Notes under the pieces: generated by a model
What the model was told of the DNA's origin: nothing
The model's input: only the letters and a program-made list of their open reading frames with translations
Databases searched by the model: none
In this document: positions 46,258 to 55,204 of the stretch, one piece after another
Layout of the letters: each line of letters opens with the position of its first letter
Numbering within the stretch: the first letter of the stretch is position 1
NCBI RefSeq assembly: GCF_016495725.1
Contig: NZ_CP054705.1
Location: forward strand, 868,001 to 932,000
Reading direction: 5' to 3'
Length of the DNA: 64,000 nt
DNA from: Salicibibacter cibarius
GTDB lineage: Bacteria; Bacillota; Bacilli; Bacillales; Marinococcaceae
Translations under genes and position numbers: made by a program

Positions 46258-46510
46258 GTAATCCCTCAACCGGAGGTCGAATTGCTCCGAGAGGAACAAG
46301 AGAAGCCAAGTAATCCCTCAGCCGGGTGTCGAGCTGCTCCGAGAGGAACAAGAGAAGCCAAGTAATCCCTCAACCGAATGTCGAGCTGCTCCGAGTGGGA
46401 CAAGAGAAGCCAAGTAATCCCTCAACCGAATGTCGAGCTGCTCCGAGAGGAACAAGAGAAGCCAAGTAATCCCTCAGCCGGATGTCGAGCTGCTCCGAGT
46501 GGGACAAAAA
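46258..46510. repeat. Second tandem array of 52-bp hairpin repeats (family A)
   Basis: Five units begin at 46258, 46310, 46362, 46414 and 46466, preceded by a partial unit from about 46239. They match the 6366-6980 array (GTAATCCCTCAACCGGAGGTC). In the first unit CGGAG faces CTCCG, a perfect pair where the other array has CTCTG. Other units read CGAAT or CGGGT and pair less well. It lies between the convergent MetE-like and amidase genes. Confidence 0.88.
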
Positions 46511-46545
46511 GAATCGTTTTACTGGGAGATGTAAAATCAACGATG

Positions 46546-48006
46546 TCACTGTGTCATGTCCGGTTTTTTTCTATGCATCGTCGCTTGTTCATAAGCAAAA
46601 GCAATCTGAAATAATGTTTCTTCTGAAAACGCCTGTCCCGTAAACGTAATCCCGAAGGGTCGTCCATTTTCATGGTAACCGGCAGGAATGGCGATGGACG
46701 GCAGTCCGGCGCGGGCAGCAACATCATAACTACTCGAACTTGGAAAAAGGATAGCATCCAAGTTTTGATTGAATAAAACATTTTCCAGGCTTTGCGGGTC
46801 GTCCAAGCCTTCGTCACGGAGTTTCTGAGTGAGATAGCTCACGTTTGATAAACTGTTTTCGACCGACGTTCGAACTCTAAGACGATCATAGCCATATTTA
46901 TGCAAGTGGGCATGATCCTCATAGGATTGCAAAAACTCGTCAAAGGAACGAAAACCCGTGGAAGGATACGCTCTGGCAAAAAAATTGTTTAGGGAATGTC
47001 GGCATTCATAGCTGACAACAGCATCACTATCCCCGCGGTTAATCGCTGGGATCGATACTGGGTCAACCAACGTCACCCCAAGATCTTTTAATGTGACAAT
47101 CGTTTCTTCATAAAGGGTAAGGTCAATTTGATCGCTCATGCCCGGTTGATAGTCGCGAAAAATACCGATCCGTTTGCCTTGCACACCGTCCTTGCGAAGA
47201 CCTTCTACATAATTTGGTATCATAAACGGTTGTGTTTTTGTCTCTTCGTCTTGAGGATCCTTGCCCGCGATCGTTTCTAAAAGACGTGCGGCATCCGTCA
47301 CTGTTTGCGTCATCGGCCCGGCAGTATCTTGTGCATAGGACAAAGGGATGGTTCCCGTGCGGCTGACAAGCCCGATGGTCGGCCTGACCGTCACAAGAGA
47401 ATTTCGTGTCGCGGGATTTAGCAACGAACCGGATGTATCTGTTCCAATGCTTACGGTTGCAAAATTTGCCGCGACTGCTGCCGCGCTACCCGTGCTCGAT
47501 CCGCCGACATCAAATTGGGTTCCGTATGGACAGAGGACATATCCGCCCCTTGAACTATAGTTTTCCGGCATGTTAGTGCCGATGCGATGAGCGAGTTCAG
47601 TCATATTTGTTTTGCCGAGAATGATCGCGCCGGCATCCCGTAGTTGTTTGACGAGAAACGCATCCTCGTTTGAGCGCCAATTTTCAAGCGTTATTGAACC
47701 GGCGGGTGTAGGCAATTTATCGGCGGTTCCGATATTTTCTTTTAAAAGAATCGGGATGCCGTGTAGCGCGCCTTTTCGACCATGTTGTTCCCGATCTTTA
47801 TCCAGTGCTTTGGCGATCGGAATGGCGTCGGGGTTGATGTCGGAGACAGCATTGATATAAGGGCCATCCTGATCCCAGATTGAAATACGGTTTAAGTAAT
47901 ACAGAATAAGGTTTTTCGCTGTAAGTGTGCCTTCATCATAAGCTTGGTGAATTTCGGCGATGGTCGTTTCTTCATGCCAATAGTCAGCCATTAAGGTAGA
48001 TTGCAT
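46546..48006 (-). CDS. Amidase signature family protein
   Basis: This 486-residue enzyme hydrolyses amide bonds by a Ser-Ser-Lys triad. Lys89 lies in PILLKENIG, the cis-Ser near 171 in DVGGSSTGSAAAVAANFA, and the nucleophile Ser194 in SIGTDTSGSLLNPA. The ATG at 48006 follows CCGGAGGTTATCG; an upstream TTG is unlikely. No GatB or GatC gene is near, so it is not the tRNA amidotransferase. No signal peptide is seen. Substrate unknown. Confidence 0.9.
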   Translation of the reverse strand: MQSTLMADYWHEETTIAEIHQAYDEGTLTAKNLILYYLNRISIWDQDGPYINAVSDINPDAIPIAKALDKDREQHGRKGALHGIPILLKENIGTADKLPTPAGSITLENWRSNEDAFLVKQLRDAGAIILGKTNMTELAHRIGTNMPENYSSRGGYVLCPYGTQFDVGGSSTGSAAAVAANFATVSIGTDTSGSLLNPATRNSLVTVRPTIGLVSRTGTIPLSYAQDTAGPMTQTVTDAARLLETIAGKDPQDEETKTQPFMIPNYVEGLRKDGVQGKRIGIFRDYQPGMSDQIDLTLYEETIVTLKDLGVTLVDPVSIPAINRGDSDAVVSYECRHSLNNFFARAYPSTGFRSFDEFLQSYEDHAHLHKYGYDRLRVRTSVENSLSNVSYLTQKLRDEGLDDPQSLENVLFNQNLDAILFPSSSSYDVAARAGLPSIAIPAGYHENGRPFGITFTGQAFSEETLFQIAFAYEQATMHRKKPDMTQ

Positions 48007-48088
48007 CGATAACCTCCGGATTTTTTGATACATTCATATCTTACCACTATGAAAGCAATGGATACATGCATCTTATTTTTTTATATAA

Positions 48089-48116
48089 TTGCGATGTGTA
48101 CCAATTGTGGTATACT
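48089..48116 (+). promoter_or_regulatory. Sigma-A promoter of the amino-acid ABC operon
   Basis: TTGCGA (48089-48094) and TATACT (48111-48116) are 16 bp apart, about 60 bases before the first gene. Confidence 0.6.
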
Positions 48117-48174
48117 GATACAAACATTATTTTTTCAATATTTCTTAGAAGGAGAATAGGGGGTAAAAAAAGAA

Positions 48175-49074
48175 ATGAAGAAAAATTTCTGGTTATCCGG
48201 GGTTTTGGGTGTTTCTTTACTGGCTGTTGCCGCGTGCGGTACGGATGATACCGAAGAGGACGCTGACGATGGCGATGACACGGATGACGTTGAGGCAGAA
48301 GACGAAGACGGTGAAGACGAAGATGAGGAAGCTGCCGAGGATGATGGGGATGAAAATGGCGGAAACGGTTCTGTAGAAGGAGAAACATTTACGGTTGCGA
48401 CCGACAACAACTTCGTGCCGTTTGCGTTCACTGATTTGGAAACGGATGAATTGACCGGATTTGATATTGAATTGATGAATGCCATTTCAGAAGAAGTAGG
48501 ATTCGATATTGAGTATGAACCGGTGGATTTTGCAGCCTCGCTTTCAGGTATTCAATCTGGCTCATATGACGCGGCAATTAACGCCATGTCGATTACGGAA
48601 GAACGGGAAGAAACCGTTGACTTCTCTGATCCGTATTACTTTGACGCCGGGATTATTTTAGCGGTTGCTGAAGGAAACGATGAGATCCAATCGCTCGAGG
48701 ATGCTGAGGAACAAGGGGCGACGATCAGTACACGACAAGGGTCCACGAGCCAAGAGTATCTCGAAGATAATATTGATGGCATTGAGATCGAAGCTTTTCC
48801 GGAAATCACCGAAGCTTATGAAGCTGTGATCGGAGGTCATGTGGACGCTGTATTGTATGATGAACCGAACGTTCTTTATCATACAGAGGATCTGGCAGAG
48901 GGCCAAATGGTGACGGTAGGCGAAACCTTACTGGCAGATGACTATGGCATCGGCATGCCGCAAGATCATGAACTCGTTGATCCGGTGAATGAAGCTTTGG
49001 AGACACTGAAAGAAAACGGAACGTACGATGATATTTATGAAGATTACTTTGGGGAACGCCCTGAAGGGACATAA
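48175..49074 (+). CDS. Amino-acid ABC transporter substrate-binding lipoprotein
   Basis: The 299-residue lipoprotein has its signal peptide cut before Cys in AVAACGTDD. It is followed by an extreme acidic linker of about 45 residues (mostly Asp and Glu), then a family 3 solute-binding domain: FTVATDNNFVPFAF, GFDIELMNAISEEVG and AINAMSITEEREETVDFSDPYY. Relatives bind glutamine, glutamate, cystine or arginine. The acidic linker fits life at high salt. It begins an operon with permease and ATPase. A hairpin after the gene may favour its higher expression. Confidence 0.92.
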   Translation: MKKNFWLSGVLGVSLLAVAACGTDDTEEDADDGDDTDDVEAEDEDGEDEDEEAAEDDGDENGGNGSVEGETFTVATDNNFVPFAFTDLETDELTGFDIELMNAISEEVGFDIEYEPVDFAASLSGIQSGSYDAAINAMSITEEREETVDFSDPYYFDAGIILAVAEGNDEIQSLEDAEEQGATISTRQGSTSQEYLEDNIDGIEIEAFPEITEAYEAVIGGHVDAVLYDEPNVLYHTEDLAEGQMVTVGETLLADDYGIGMPQDHELVDPVNEALETLKENGTYDDIYEDYFGERPEGT

Positions 49075-49090
49075 ACCCGGGGTGAAAAAG

Positions 49091-49123
49091 GGCTGCTCAT
49101 GCAGGTGTCTAGCATGGGCAGCC
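49091..49123 (+). terminator. Intra-operon hairpin after the binding-protein gene
   Basis: GGCTGCTCATGC pairs with GCATGGGCAGCC around nine bases. Only a weak T-run follows, so it could be a partial terminator or an mRNA stabiliser. Confidence 0.6.
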
Positions 49124-49157
49124 TTATCCATCTTACGTTTTTCAAAAGGAGTCCGTT

Positions 49158-49814
49158 ATGAATCTATCACCTGAAGCATTTGTTGAAGTTACCCCTTACT
49201 TACTTACGGGACTGTGGTACACATTAATCATCACGATTATCGGTGTGTTAATCGGTTGTGTGATCGGCACCATTTTTGGAATTATGCGATTATCAACGAA
49301 TTGGTTCATCAAAACGGTCGCGTCGATCTATGTGGAAGTTGTAAGAGGCACCCCATTACTTGCGCAGATCTTTTTTATTCATTTTGGGATTCCCGCACTT
49401 TTCAATTTTAATTTTGACGCGTTAATTACCGCTTTTGGCGTGATCGCGATTAACTCGGGGGCGTATTTGGCAGAGATTGTCCGAGGCGGTGTACAGTCCG
49501 TGGATAAGGGACAATTGGAAGCCGGCCGTTCGCTCGGGTTAAACGCACGGCAAACAATGCGCCACATTATTTGGCCGCAAGCAATAAAAATAATGATACC
49601 GCCTTTCGGAAACCAATTTATCATAAGCTTAAAAGATACATCTTTACTGTCGGCCATCGCGGTGACGGAATTAATGTATCAAGGCCAAACGTACGCTAGC
49701 ATCACGTTCGCCAGTTTTGAAACCTATTTAATGGTTTGCGTATTTTACCTCATGATTACCATTCCGGCATCTTTATTGTTACGTTTCACAGAACGGAGGC
49801 TTGACCATTCATGA
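49158..49814 (+). CDS. Amino-acid ABC transporter permease
   Basis: The 218-residue His/Glu/Gln-type permease has five membrane helices. The EAA loop reads [24 protein letters not shown] near residue 115, and [14 protein letters not shown] near 60 is the family's other mark. It forms the channel with the ATPase, whose ATG overlaps this stop by 4 bp. The ATG follows AAAAGGAGTCCGTT. Confidence 0.94.
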   Translation: MNLSPEAFVEVTPYLLTGLWYTLIITIIGVLIGCVIGTIFGIMRLSTNWFIKTVASIYVEVVRGTPLLAQIFFIHFGIPALFNFNFDALITAFGVIAINSGAYLAEIVRGGVQSVDKGQLEAGRSLGLNARQTMRHIIWPQAIKIMIPPFGNQFIISLKDTSLLSAIAVTELMYQGQTYASITFASFETYLMVCVFYLMITIPASLLLRFTERRLDHS

Positions 49815-50533
49815 TTAAGGTGAAGGATTTACATAAATCGTTTGGAAAAAACGAGGTGTTGACCGGTATTACAACGGAGATTGATGCTCAGGAAGTGGTT
49901 TGTGTCATCGGGCCGTCTGGCTCCGGAAAAAGTACATTTTTGCGCTGTTTAAATCGCCTTGAGGAGATTACTGCAGGAGAAGTGATGATTGACGGGGTGA
50001 ACATTGCCGATCCGAAAACGGATATTAATGCCGTTCGCCAAGAGGTAGGGATGGTTTTCCAACATTTTAATCTCTTTCCCCATAAAACCGTCCGCGACAA
50101 TGTGATGTTGGCACCGCGTAAATTAAAAGGGGAGAGCACGCAAGAAGTTCGTGCTCGCTCCTTGAATTTGTTAGAAAAAGTTGGACTTGCCGATAAAGCG
50201 AATGCATATCCTTCCAGCCTCTCGGGAGGGCAAAAACAGCGGGTCGCCATAGCCCGTGCGTTAGCAATGAATCCGAAAGTGATGCTTTTCGATGAACCGA
50301 CGTCCGCCCTTGACCCGGAACTTGTCGGTGATGTGCTCGCCGTTATGAAGGACCTGGCCAATGAAGGAATGACGATGGTTGTCGTCACACATGAAATGGG
50401 TTTTGCAAAGGAAGTAGGCGACCGCGTATTCTTTATGGATGAGGGGAAGATGGTTGAGGAAGGCACGCCGACGCAAGTGTTTGATGAAACGACGCATGAA
50501 CGTACGAGAGAGTTTTTGAGTAAGATTTTATAA
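49811..50533 (+). CDS. Amino-acid ABC transporter ATP-binding protein
   Basis: This 240-residue GlnQ-type ATPase has Walker [10 protein letters not shown] near residue 36, Q-loop [12 protein letters not shown], signature [15 protein letters not shown], Walker [15 protein letters not shown] and [12 protein letters not shown]. It starts in ATGA overlap with the permease gene and ends the operon. Confidence 0.95.
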   Translation: MIKVKDLHKSFGKNEVLTGITTEIDAQEVVCVIGPSGSGKSTFLRCLNRLEEITAGEVMIDGVNIADPKTDINAVRQEVGMVFQHFNLFPHKTVRDNVMLAPRKLKGESTQEVRARSLNLLEKVGLADKANAYPSSLSGGQKQRVAIARALAMNPKVMLFDEPTSALDPELVGDVLAVMKDLANEGMTMVVVTHEMGFAKEVGDRVFFMDEGKMVEEGTPTQVFDETTHERTREFLSKIL

Positions 50534-50534
50534 G

Positions 50535-50581
50535 TGAAAAAATGCCCCGGCAAGGTAAAAATAAACGTTGCAAGGGGCATT
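50535..50581 (-). terminator. Terminator on the minus strand
   Basis: AATGCCCC and GGGGCATT pair, with GGCAA/TTGC extending the stem. The T-run lies on the minus-strand side, so it ends the toxin-antitoxin transcript, and it may also help stop the ABC operon. Confidence 0.7.
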
Positions 50582-50589
50582 CGTTCCAA

Positions 50590-50800
50590 TATAAATGTTG
50601 CCGTTTATGCTTAACCGCATAAATCCATACTAAGTTATGCTCTTCATCCACCCGATAAATGAGAATAACCTGGTATAACCCTAACCTTGTTTGATACCCT
50701 TCCCAACGACCAAAGGGAATAGGTTTGGCTGTCAAATAGGGAAACGATCCAATGAATCTCTGTAGATTTTCATCTTCACATCAGAGGTATATGGGATCAT
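50590..50800 (-). pseudogene. RelE/ParE-type toxin gene with a frameshift
   Basis: An ATG at 50800 overlaps the antitoxin stop (ATGA) and opens MIPYTSDVKMKIYRDSLDRFP, which then hits TGA. One base out of frame, the protein continues as YLTAKPIPFGRWEGYQ, YQVILIYRVDEEHNLVWIYAVKHKRQHLY, a recognisable RelE-superfamily toxin body. Loss of one base in the GGG run near 50739-50741 explains this. The toxin is therefore probably inactive unless frameshifting occurs. The exact end is unclear because the frame runs on past the terminator. Confidence 0.7.
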
Positions 50801-51132
50801 TCCAGCAAGCTCATCAAGGGCTGTATATGTCCATCTGACTCTATACGTGTTGACTCGCGCTCATGTTTCCGAATGGCTTGCTCTAAAATCTCCAAGCCCT
50901 CCTCACCAGTGTAAGTTCGACCGGCATTAATATCTTCGTGACTTCCTTCCATTTGGCGAATAACATTGGGATCTTTAGCTAATTCAGAGGGATTAAAACC
51001 AGACTGGTCACCATCCTCAATTTTCACTGAAACATTGAATTCACTCTCGATAAGTGCTACAAGATCACTTATCTCAAGTATTTGTTTATCCTCCAATTTT
51101 TGATATAATTGGTCTTTTGTCATAAATGACAT
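50797..51132 (-). CDS. Antitoxin-like protein of a RelE-type pair
   Basis: This protein of about 111 residues is acidic towards its end, and is encoded directly upstream of a RelE-type toxin frame with an ATGA overlap. Its N-terminal part (MTKDQLYQKLEDKQILEISDLVALIESEF) is helical and may bind the toxin. No standard DNA-binding fold is obvious. Several ATGs are possible; the one at 51132 follows GGTGAG. The antitoxin role is inferred from gene order and partner type. Confidence 0.6.
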   Translation of the reverse strand: MSFMTKDQLYQKLEDKQILEISDLVALIESEFNVSVKIEDGDQSGFNPSELAKDPNVIRQMEGSHEDINAGRTYTGEEGLEILEQAIRKHERESTRIESDGHIQPLMSLLE

Positions 51133-51231
51133 ACCGCTCACCATCCTCAAGTGTAAGTATATCATATTTTATTTCAAGCTAGTAAAGGAGTGACCCCTGA
51201 ACATGCCGGGATCACTTCTGCTAATGACTGT

Positions 51232-52335
51232 TTATTCGGCAAACAACCCGCCATAATCAGCAACTTTATCCCGCCAAACCGTGTGATAATGCGGGTTGTC
51301 GGGATGGCTTTCCCCTTCCCGGGATGTTAGTTCAATCCATACGCGTGGCCCGTCAATTCTGACATAAGCGCCCGTTTCTTCAACGTCCGGAGAGCCTGAC
51401 CAGGCAATATGTGTGTTTTGCAGGGCATCTTCTGAAAAATAGGCGTTAAGCAACGCACCCCCGGCTTCGTCAGAGGCATCGTCCACCCAGGCTTTGATTG
51501 CCTTTTTAACGAAGGTTTGCTGTTTTTTATCCAGATCAGCATATGGAATTCCTACCGTTTCCGGATAATTCCCGTCTTCTTCGGGACCGACGACGACCTC
51601 GTCGAATTTTTCCTCCATTTCAGCGTTCTTTAGCTGTTCGTCATTCAGCGAACCGAGCATCGCTTCCATACTTGTGATCCGGTCATCGATGGGACGATAT
51701 GTCACATTATCCCACATGGTAAACGCTCGCGGCTCAACTCCCGTAAATTGAGGGGTAGCCCCTGCCTCCTTGCCGTTAAACACAAGATTCTCAGCGAGAT
51801 GGTGCCCGCTGAACTGCACCATCCATGGCTCGTTATCCGAGGGTGTTCCAAGGAAGGAAATAAAATACATCCCTGATCCTAACGTGTCATCTTTGTATTC
51901 CGTGTGTAGAAATGCATCGGCTTTCATGATTTCCGTTAATGTTTGGTATCCTTCTTCACTTAGCGATGCTTTCATTAGTTTTAAAGCGGCTTTTATGCTC
52001 TCTTCGGACAAATCCCCGAGCGACATGCCATTGCGATTTTCATAAGTGGCCGGCACATTGCTCCATGTCGTAGCGTTTTCTTCGGTTAATTCATTGCGGA
52101 CGAGTTCTTGTTGTTTTTCGCTAAGTGTGTCTAGAAAAGTTTCAGCAAGCGAGACTTGATCTTCTTCTTCCGTATTTTCATGAAGGGACTCATTGATCAG
52201 TTCAAGAAGGGAAGCTGTTTCTTCCGATTGGGTTTTTGTGATGGATGTTGTTGCTTCAACATCAAGAGGCATGGCAGAAACCATTAAAATCAAGACCATC
52301 GTTAATCGTTTTATTTTTTTTCCAAGGTTGTCCAT
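51232..52335 (-). CDS. DUF3500 family exported protein
   Basis: The 367-residue protein has an N-terminal signal peptide (LTMVLILMVSAMPLDVEA) and then a DUF3500 domain: TWSNVPATYENRNGMSLGDL, SGMYFISFLGTPS, FSGHHLAENLVFNG, EPRAFTMW and YHTVWRDKVADYGG. The conserved histidines hint at a metal site, but the function of the family is unknown. It appears to be a single gene. Confidence 0.85.
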   Translation of the reverse strand: MDNLGKKIKRLTMVLILMVSAMPLDVEATTSITKTQSEETASLLELINESLHENTEEEDQVSLAETFLDTLSEKQQELVRNELTEENATTWSNVPATYENRNGMSLGDLSEESIKAALKLMKASLSEEGYQTLTEIMKADAFLHTEYKDDTLGSGMYFISFLGTPSDNEPWMVQFSGHHLAENLVFNGKEAGATPQFTGVEPRAFTMWDNVTYRPIDDRITSMEAMLGSLNDEQLKNAEMEEKFDEVVVGPEEDGNYPETVGIPYADLDKKQQTFVKKAIKAWVDDASDEAGGALLNAYFSEDALQNTHIAWSGSPDVEETGAYVRIDGPRVWIELTSREGESHPDNPHYHTVWRDKVADYGGLFAE

Positions 52336-52608
52336 CGTATTCCTCCATCTTTTATGTACGTCCTATTCATAGCTTGCCCAGAATTGGATTTGCTAAAATA
52401 AAAATCGGAGACGTTTAATGGATTTGCATGAGGCCACGAGCTCATTGCGCTGTCACAGAATTCTTCCGAGGAAGCGGCGTTCAACGAGGTGTAGCAAAAA
52501 ACAGGCGCGAATCTGGTGTTGTTTTTATGCCTGAACAGCGCGAAAAACTCGGCGCCAAGGTAAAGTCAAAGTACAACAATTTATGACCCGAACTAGAGAG
52601 GGAAAACC

Positions 52609-53005
52609 GTTCCAAGGGTATCTAATCGCTCAGTTAGCACCCGAACAAAGATGATATATCGTTCCAAGGGTATCTAATCGCTCAGTTAGCACCCGAACAA
52701 AGATGATATATCATTCCAAGGGTATCTAATTGCCCGTTGGGACGTGAACGAAAGGTGTGCAGCCTGAAAAAGTACTCCAATCGTGACCGTTGGGACGTCT
52801 AACCACGTGCAATAACTAACAAAATGTTCGATGCTCGATTGTTTGAACTTTGGTAGCGACAAAATTTAAAAAGCGTATCCAAATACAGGCGTTAGGAAGA
52901 ACAGTGAGGAAATTTGGCTCAGGGGACGCAAACCGCTTAGTTAGGAACAGAGGTAAAAATCCAGCTCAAGGGGGGATCTAACCGCTTAGTTAGCACCCGA
53001 ACAAA
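52609..53005. repeat. Array of 52-bp hairpin repeats (family C)
   Basis: GTTCCAAGGGTATCTAATCGC units start at 52609, 52661 and 52713, with an exact 52-bp step, and then decay. Two further related units with CTAACCGCTTAGTTAG are near 52925 and 52975. CTAAT/CTAAC pairs with GTTAG around a six-base loop. Nothing gene-like was seen in 52336-52608 or between the units. Confidence 0.75.
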
Positions 53006-53073
53006 AGATGTCCCAGGACATTCGTGAATATATTTTGGACTTTGACGATGCCCTAACTCGGCGCTCCTATTCA

Positions 53074-53102
53074 TTGACAACCCTATGACGATGACTTATA
53101 AT
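53074..53102 (+). promoter_or_regulatory. Consensus sigma-A promoter
   Basis: TTGACA (53074-53079) and TATAAT (53097-53102) are both perfect, 17 bp apart. It begins about 10 bases before the Mn2+ riboswitch. Confidence 0.9.
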
Positions 53103-53112
53103 TATCACAGAT

Positions 53113-53234
53113 ATCAAAGGGGAGTAGCAGCTTATTTAAAGCCGTCATGACGGGAAATAATGCCCCGGCTTTAAAGGCAACGATGACGTTGTTTGCGAGA
53201 CCTTTGCCTACGCGCAGGCAGAGGTCTCTTTTTT
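53113..53234 (+). promoter_or_regulatory. yybP-ykoY (Mn2+) riboswitch with terminator
   Basis: CAAAGGGGAGTAGC, AGCCGTCA and CCCCGGCTTTAAAGGCAACG, followed by GACGTTGTTTGCGAGACCTTTGCC, match the yybP-ykoY motif. A terminator overlaps its 3' part: GAGACCTTTGCCT pairs with AGGCAGAGGTCTC (53197-53228) with a T-run. Mn2+ binding normally frees transcription of export genes. Confidence 0.9.
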
Positions 53235-53287
53235 ATTGCACCTTTGCCGGATATCAATTTTTATACGTTCGGTAAAGGAGAATTTCA

Positions 53288-54250
53288 TTGATCTACATTC
53301 TTTTCATTCTCGCAATTATTGTCACGGTCTTTGCTGCCATAAAAATCTCTGCGTATTCAGACGCCATCAGTCGTTTGTCCGGGATGGGGTCGCTGTTAAT
53401 TGGTACCTTCTTGCTGGCGGGGGCAACATCGCTCCCGGAAGTAACGACTAGTGTCTCGGCGATCTATCTGAATAATCCTGATCTCGCCGTCGGTAACGTC
53501 ATCGGAAGCAACCTTTTTAATTTGTTAATTCTGGCTGTTTTCGACGTTATTTACAGACAGCGAAAAGTACTGACTAGCATCGATCGGCAACAACGGTACA
53601 CCGCTCTGTTCGGTTTTATTATGATGGCCATCGTGCCAATTGCACTTTTTTTTACATTAGAGATTCCATTTTTCAACGTAGGTTTGGACACGTTGCTCAT
53701 TATTGCTCTCTACCTGCTTAGTTTATGGGTGATGCGCCGAAAACCTGCGAAAGAAGAGAAGGTAAGCGGGGGAAGCGGCAAAGAGAGGTATACGTTGAAG
53801 GAAGCAGTGATCGGTTTTTTTGCCGCTGCCATTACGATTTTGATCGCGGGCACGCTCCTAACGTATGCTGGGGATCAAATCGCGGTTATCACCGGGTTGG
53901 GTTCGAGCTTTGTCGGAAGCTTCTTGATTGCAACGACTACGTCTTTGCCCGAAGCCATGACGGTGTTTATCGCTTTTAAGCTGAACAATTCAAACCTTGC
54001 CGCTGCATCGATCATTGGGAGTAACCTTTTTAACTTGCTTATTTTGTGTCTGTGTGATTTCTTATACGAAGGATCGATTTTGCAATCGGCATCCTCGAGT
54101 CATACGGCGACGTCTGTACTCTTGACTGTGAACAGCGCAATCTTATGTTACGCCATTTTTTCGCGAAATGGGCGAAACGTTTATTTAGGCCCTTCGATCG
54201 CTATTATCTTTTTCTACTTCATAGCAGCGGTATGGATGTTTATTTTGTGA
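53288..54250 (+). CDS. CaCA family cation antiporter (Na+/Ca2+ exchanger-like)
   Basis: The 320-residue protein has ten or so membrane helices in two inverted halves. Each half carries the alpha-repeat signature: GATSLPEVTTS...GNVIGSNLFN in the first and TTTSLPEAMTV...ASIIGSNLFNL in the second. A basic loop (about 145-170) separates them. Acidic residues in the repeats bind the cation. Control by a Mn2+ riboswitch suggests it exports Mn2+, or Mn2+ with Ca2+. The TTG at 53288 follows AAAGGAGAATTTCA. Confidence 0.9.
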   Translation: MIYILFILAIIVTVFAAIKISAYSDAISRLSGMGSLLIGTFLLAGATSLPEVTTSVSAIYLNNPDLAVGNVIGSNLFNLLILAVFDVIYRQRKVLTSIDRQQRYTALFGFIMMAIVPIALFFTLEIPFFNVGLDTLLIIALYLLSLWVMRRKPAKEEKVSGGSGKERYTLKEAVIGFFAAAITILIAGTLLTYAGDQIAVITGLGSSFVGSFLIATTTSLPEAMTVFIAFKLNNSNLAAASIIGSNLFNLLILCLCDFLYEGSILQSASSSHTATSVLLTVNSAILCYAIFSRNGRNVYLGPSIAIIFFYFIAAVWMFIL

Positions 54251-54289
54251 TACGATGGGGGACAACGAGCGAAGGAGTGATACGAGACG

Positions 54290-55126
54290 ATGCAAATACC
54301 AGAAATCACACTGAATGACGGCATGCGTGTACCGACCGTTGGCTTCGGTACGTATGAATTGTGGGGAAACGAGGGTGTAGCGGCCATCACGAGTGCCATT
54401 GATCAAGGCTATCGCCTTATTGATACCGCGTATAATTATGAAAATGAGGGGACAGTCGGGGAGGCGGTCAGACGCACATCCGTTACACGCGAAGAACTGC
54501 TTATCACATCGAAGCTTCCCGGCCGATACCATACTTATGATCAGGCAGTGAAGGCGATCCAGGAATCACTTTATCGTGCCAATCTTGATTACTATGATTT
54601 ATATTTGATTCATTGGCCGAATCCCATGCAAGATCAATATATCGAGGCGTGGAAAGCGTTAATCGATGCAAAAAAATGGGGGCTCATCCGCTCCATCGGC
54701 GTATGCAATTTCCTTCCGGAGCATATGGAACGGCTGGAAAAAGAAACGGGCATATTGCCAAGTATCAATCAAGTGGAACTGCATCCTTTTTTCAACCAGG
54801 ACGAGCAGCGAAAATGGCATGAAGCACACGGCGTTGTTACCGAGTCGTGGAGCCCTTTAATGCGAATGGACGCTATTTTAAGCAACGATACGATTAAAAA
54901 AATCGCGGATAAGAACGGAAAAACCGCTTCTCAAGTGGTGTTGCGCTGGCATTATCAACTCGGCGCCGTTGCGATCCCGAAATCCGCATCTCCCAAACGC
55001 CAGCAGGAAAACATCACGATTTTTGATTTTGTTCTGGATGATGAGGACATGGTCGCTTTAAACGAATTGACACGTCCGGATGGCCGCAGAAACAACCTGG
55101 ATCCGGCTGTTTATGAGGAATTCTAA
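54290..55126 (+). CDS. Aldo/keto reductase
   Basis: This 278-residue NADPH-dependent TIM-barrel enzyme has a catalytic Asp and Tyr in IDTAYNYENE near residue 45, Lys in ITSKLPGRYH near 71, and His in YLIHWPN near 104. The cofactor region reads AIPKSASPKRQQENI. It belongs to the AKR5-type group with YvgN/YtbE, which reduce methylglyoxal and other aldehydes. The ATG at 54290 follows GAAGGAGTGATACG. It is a single gene with a terminator after it. Confidence 0.93.
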   Translation: MQIPEITLNDGMRVPTVGFGTYELWGNEGVAAITSAIDQGYRLIDTAYNYENEGTVGEAVRRTSVTREELLITSKLPGRYHTYDQAVKAIQESLYRANLDYYDLYLIHWPNPMQDQYIEAWKALIDAKKWGLIRSIGVCNFLPEHMERLEKETGILPSINQVELHPFFNQDEQRKWHEAHGVVTESWSPLMRMDAILSNDTIKKIADKNGKTASQVVLRWHYQLGAVAIPKSASPKRQQENITIFDFVLDDEDMVALNELTRPDGRRNNLDPAVYEEF

Positions 55127-55142
55127 GCTTAGAATACAATCA

Positions 55143-55180
55143 AAGTAGCTACCAAGAGGATATCTCAAGGGTAGCTACTT
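55143..55180 (+). terminator. Terminator-like hairpin after the aldo/keto reductase
   Basis: AAGTAGCTACC pairs with GGGTAGCTACTT around 15 bases. Only a short T stretch follows. Confidence 0.65.
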
Positions 55181-55204
55181 CGTCTTTCCAAAGGGGGTAC
55201 ACAA

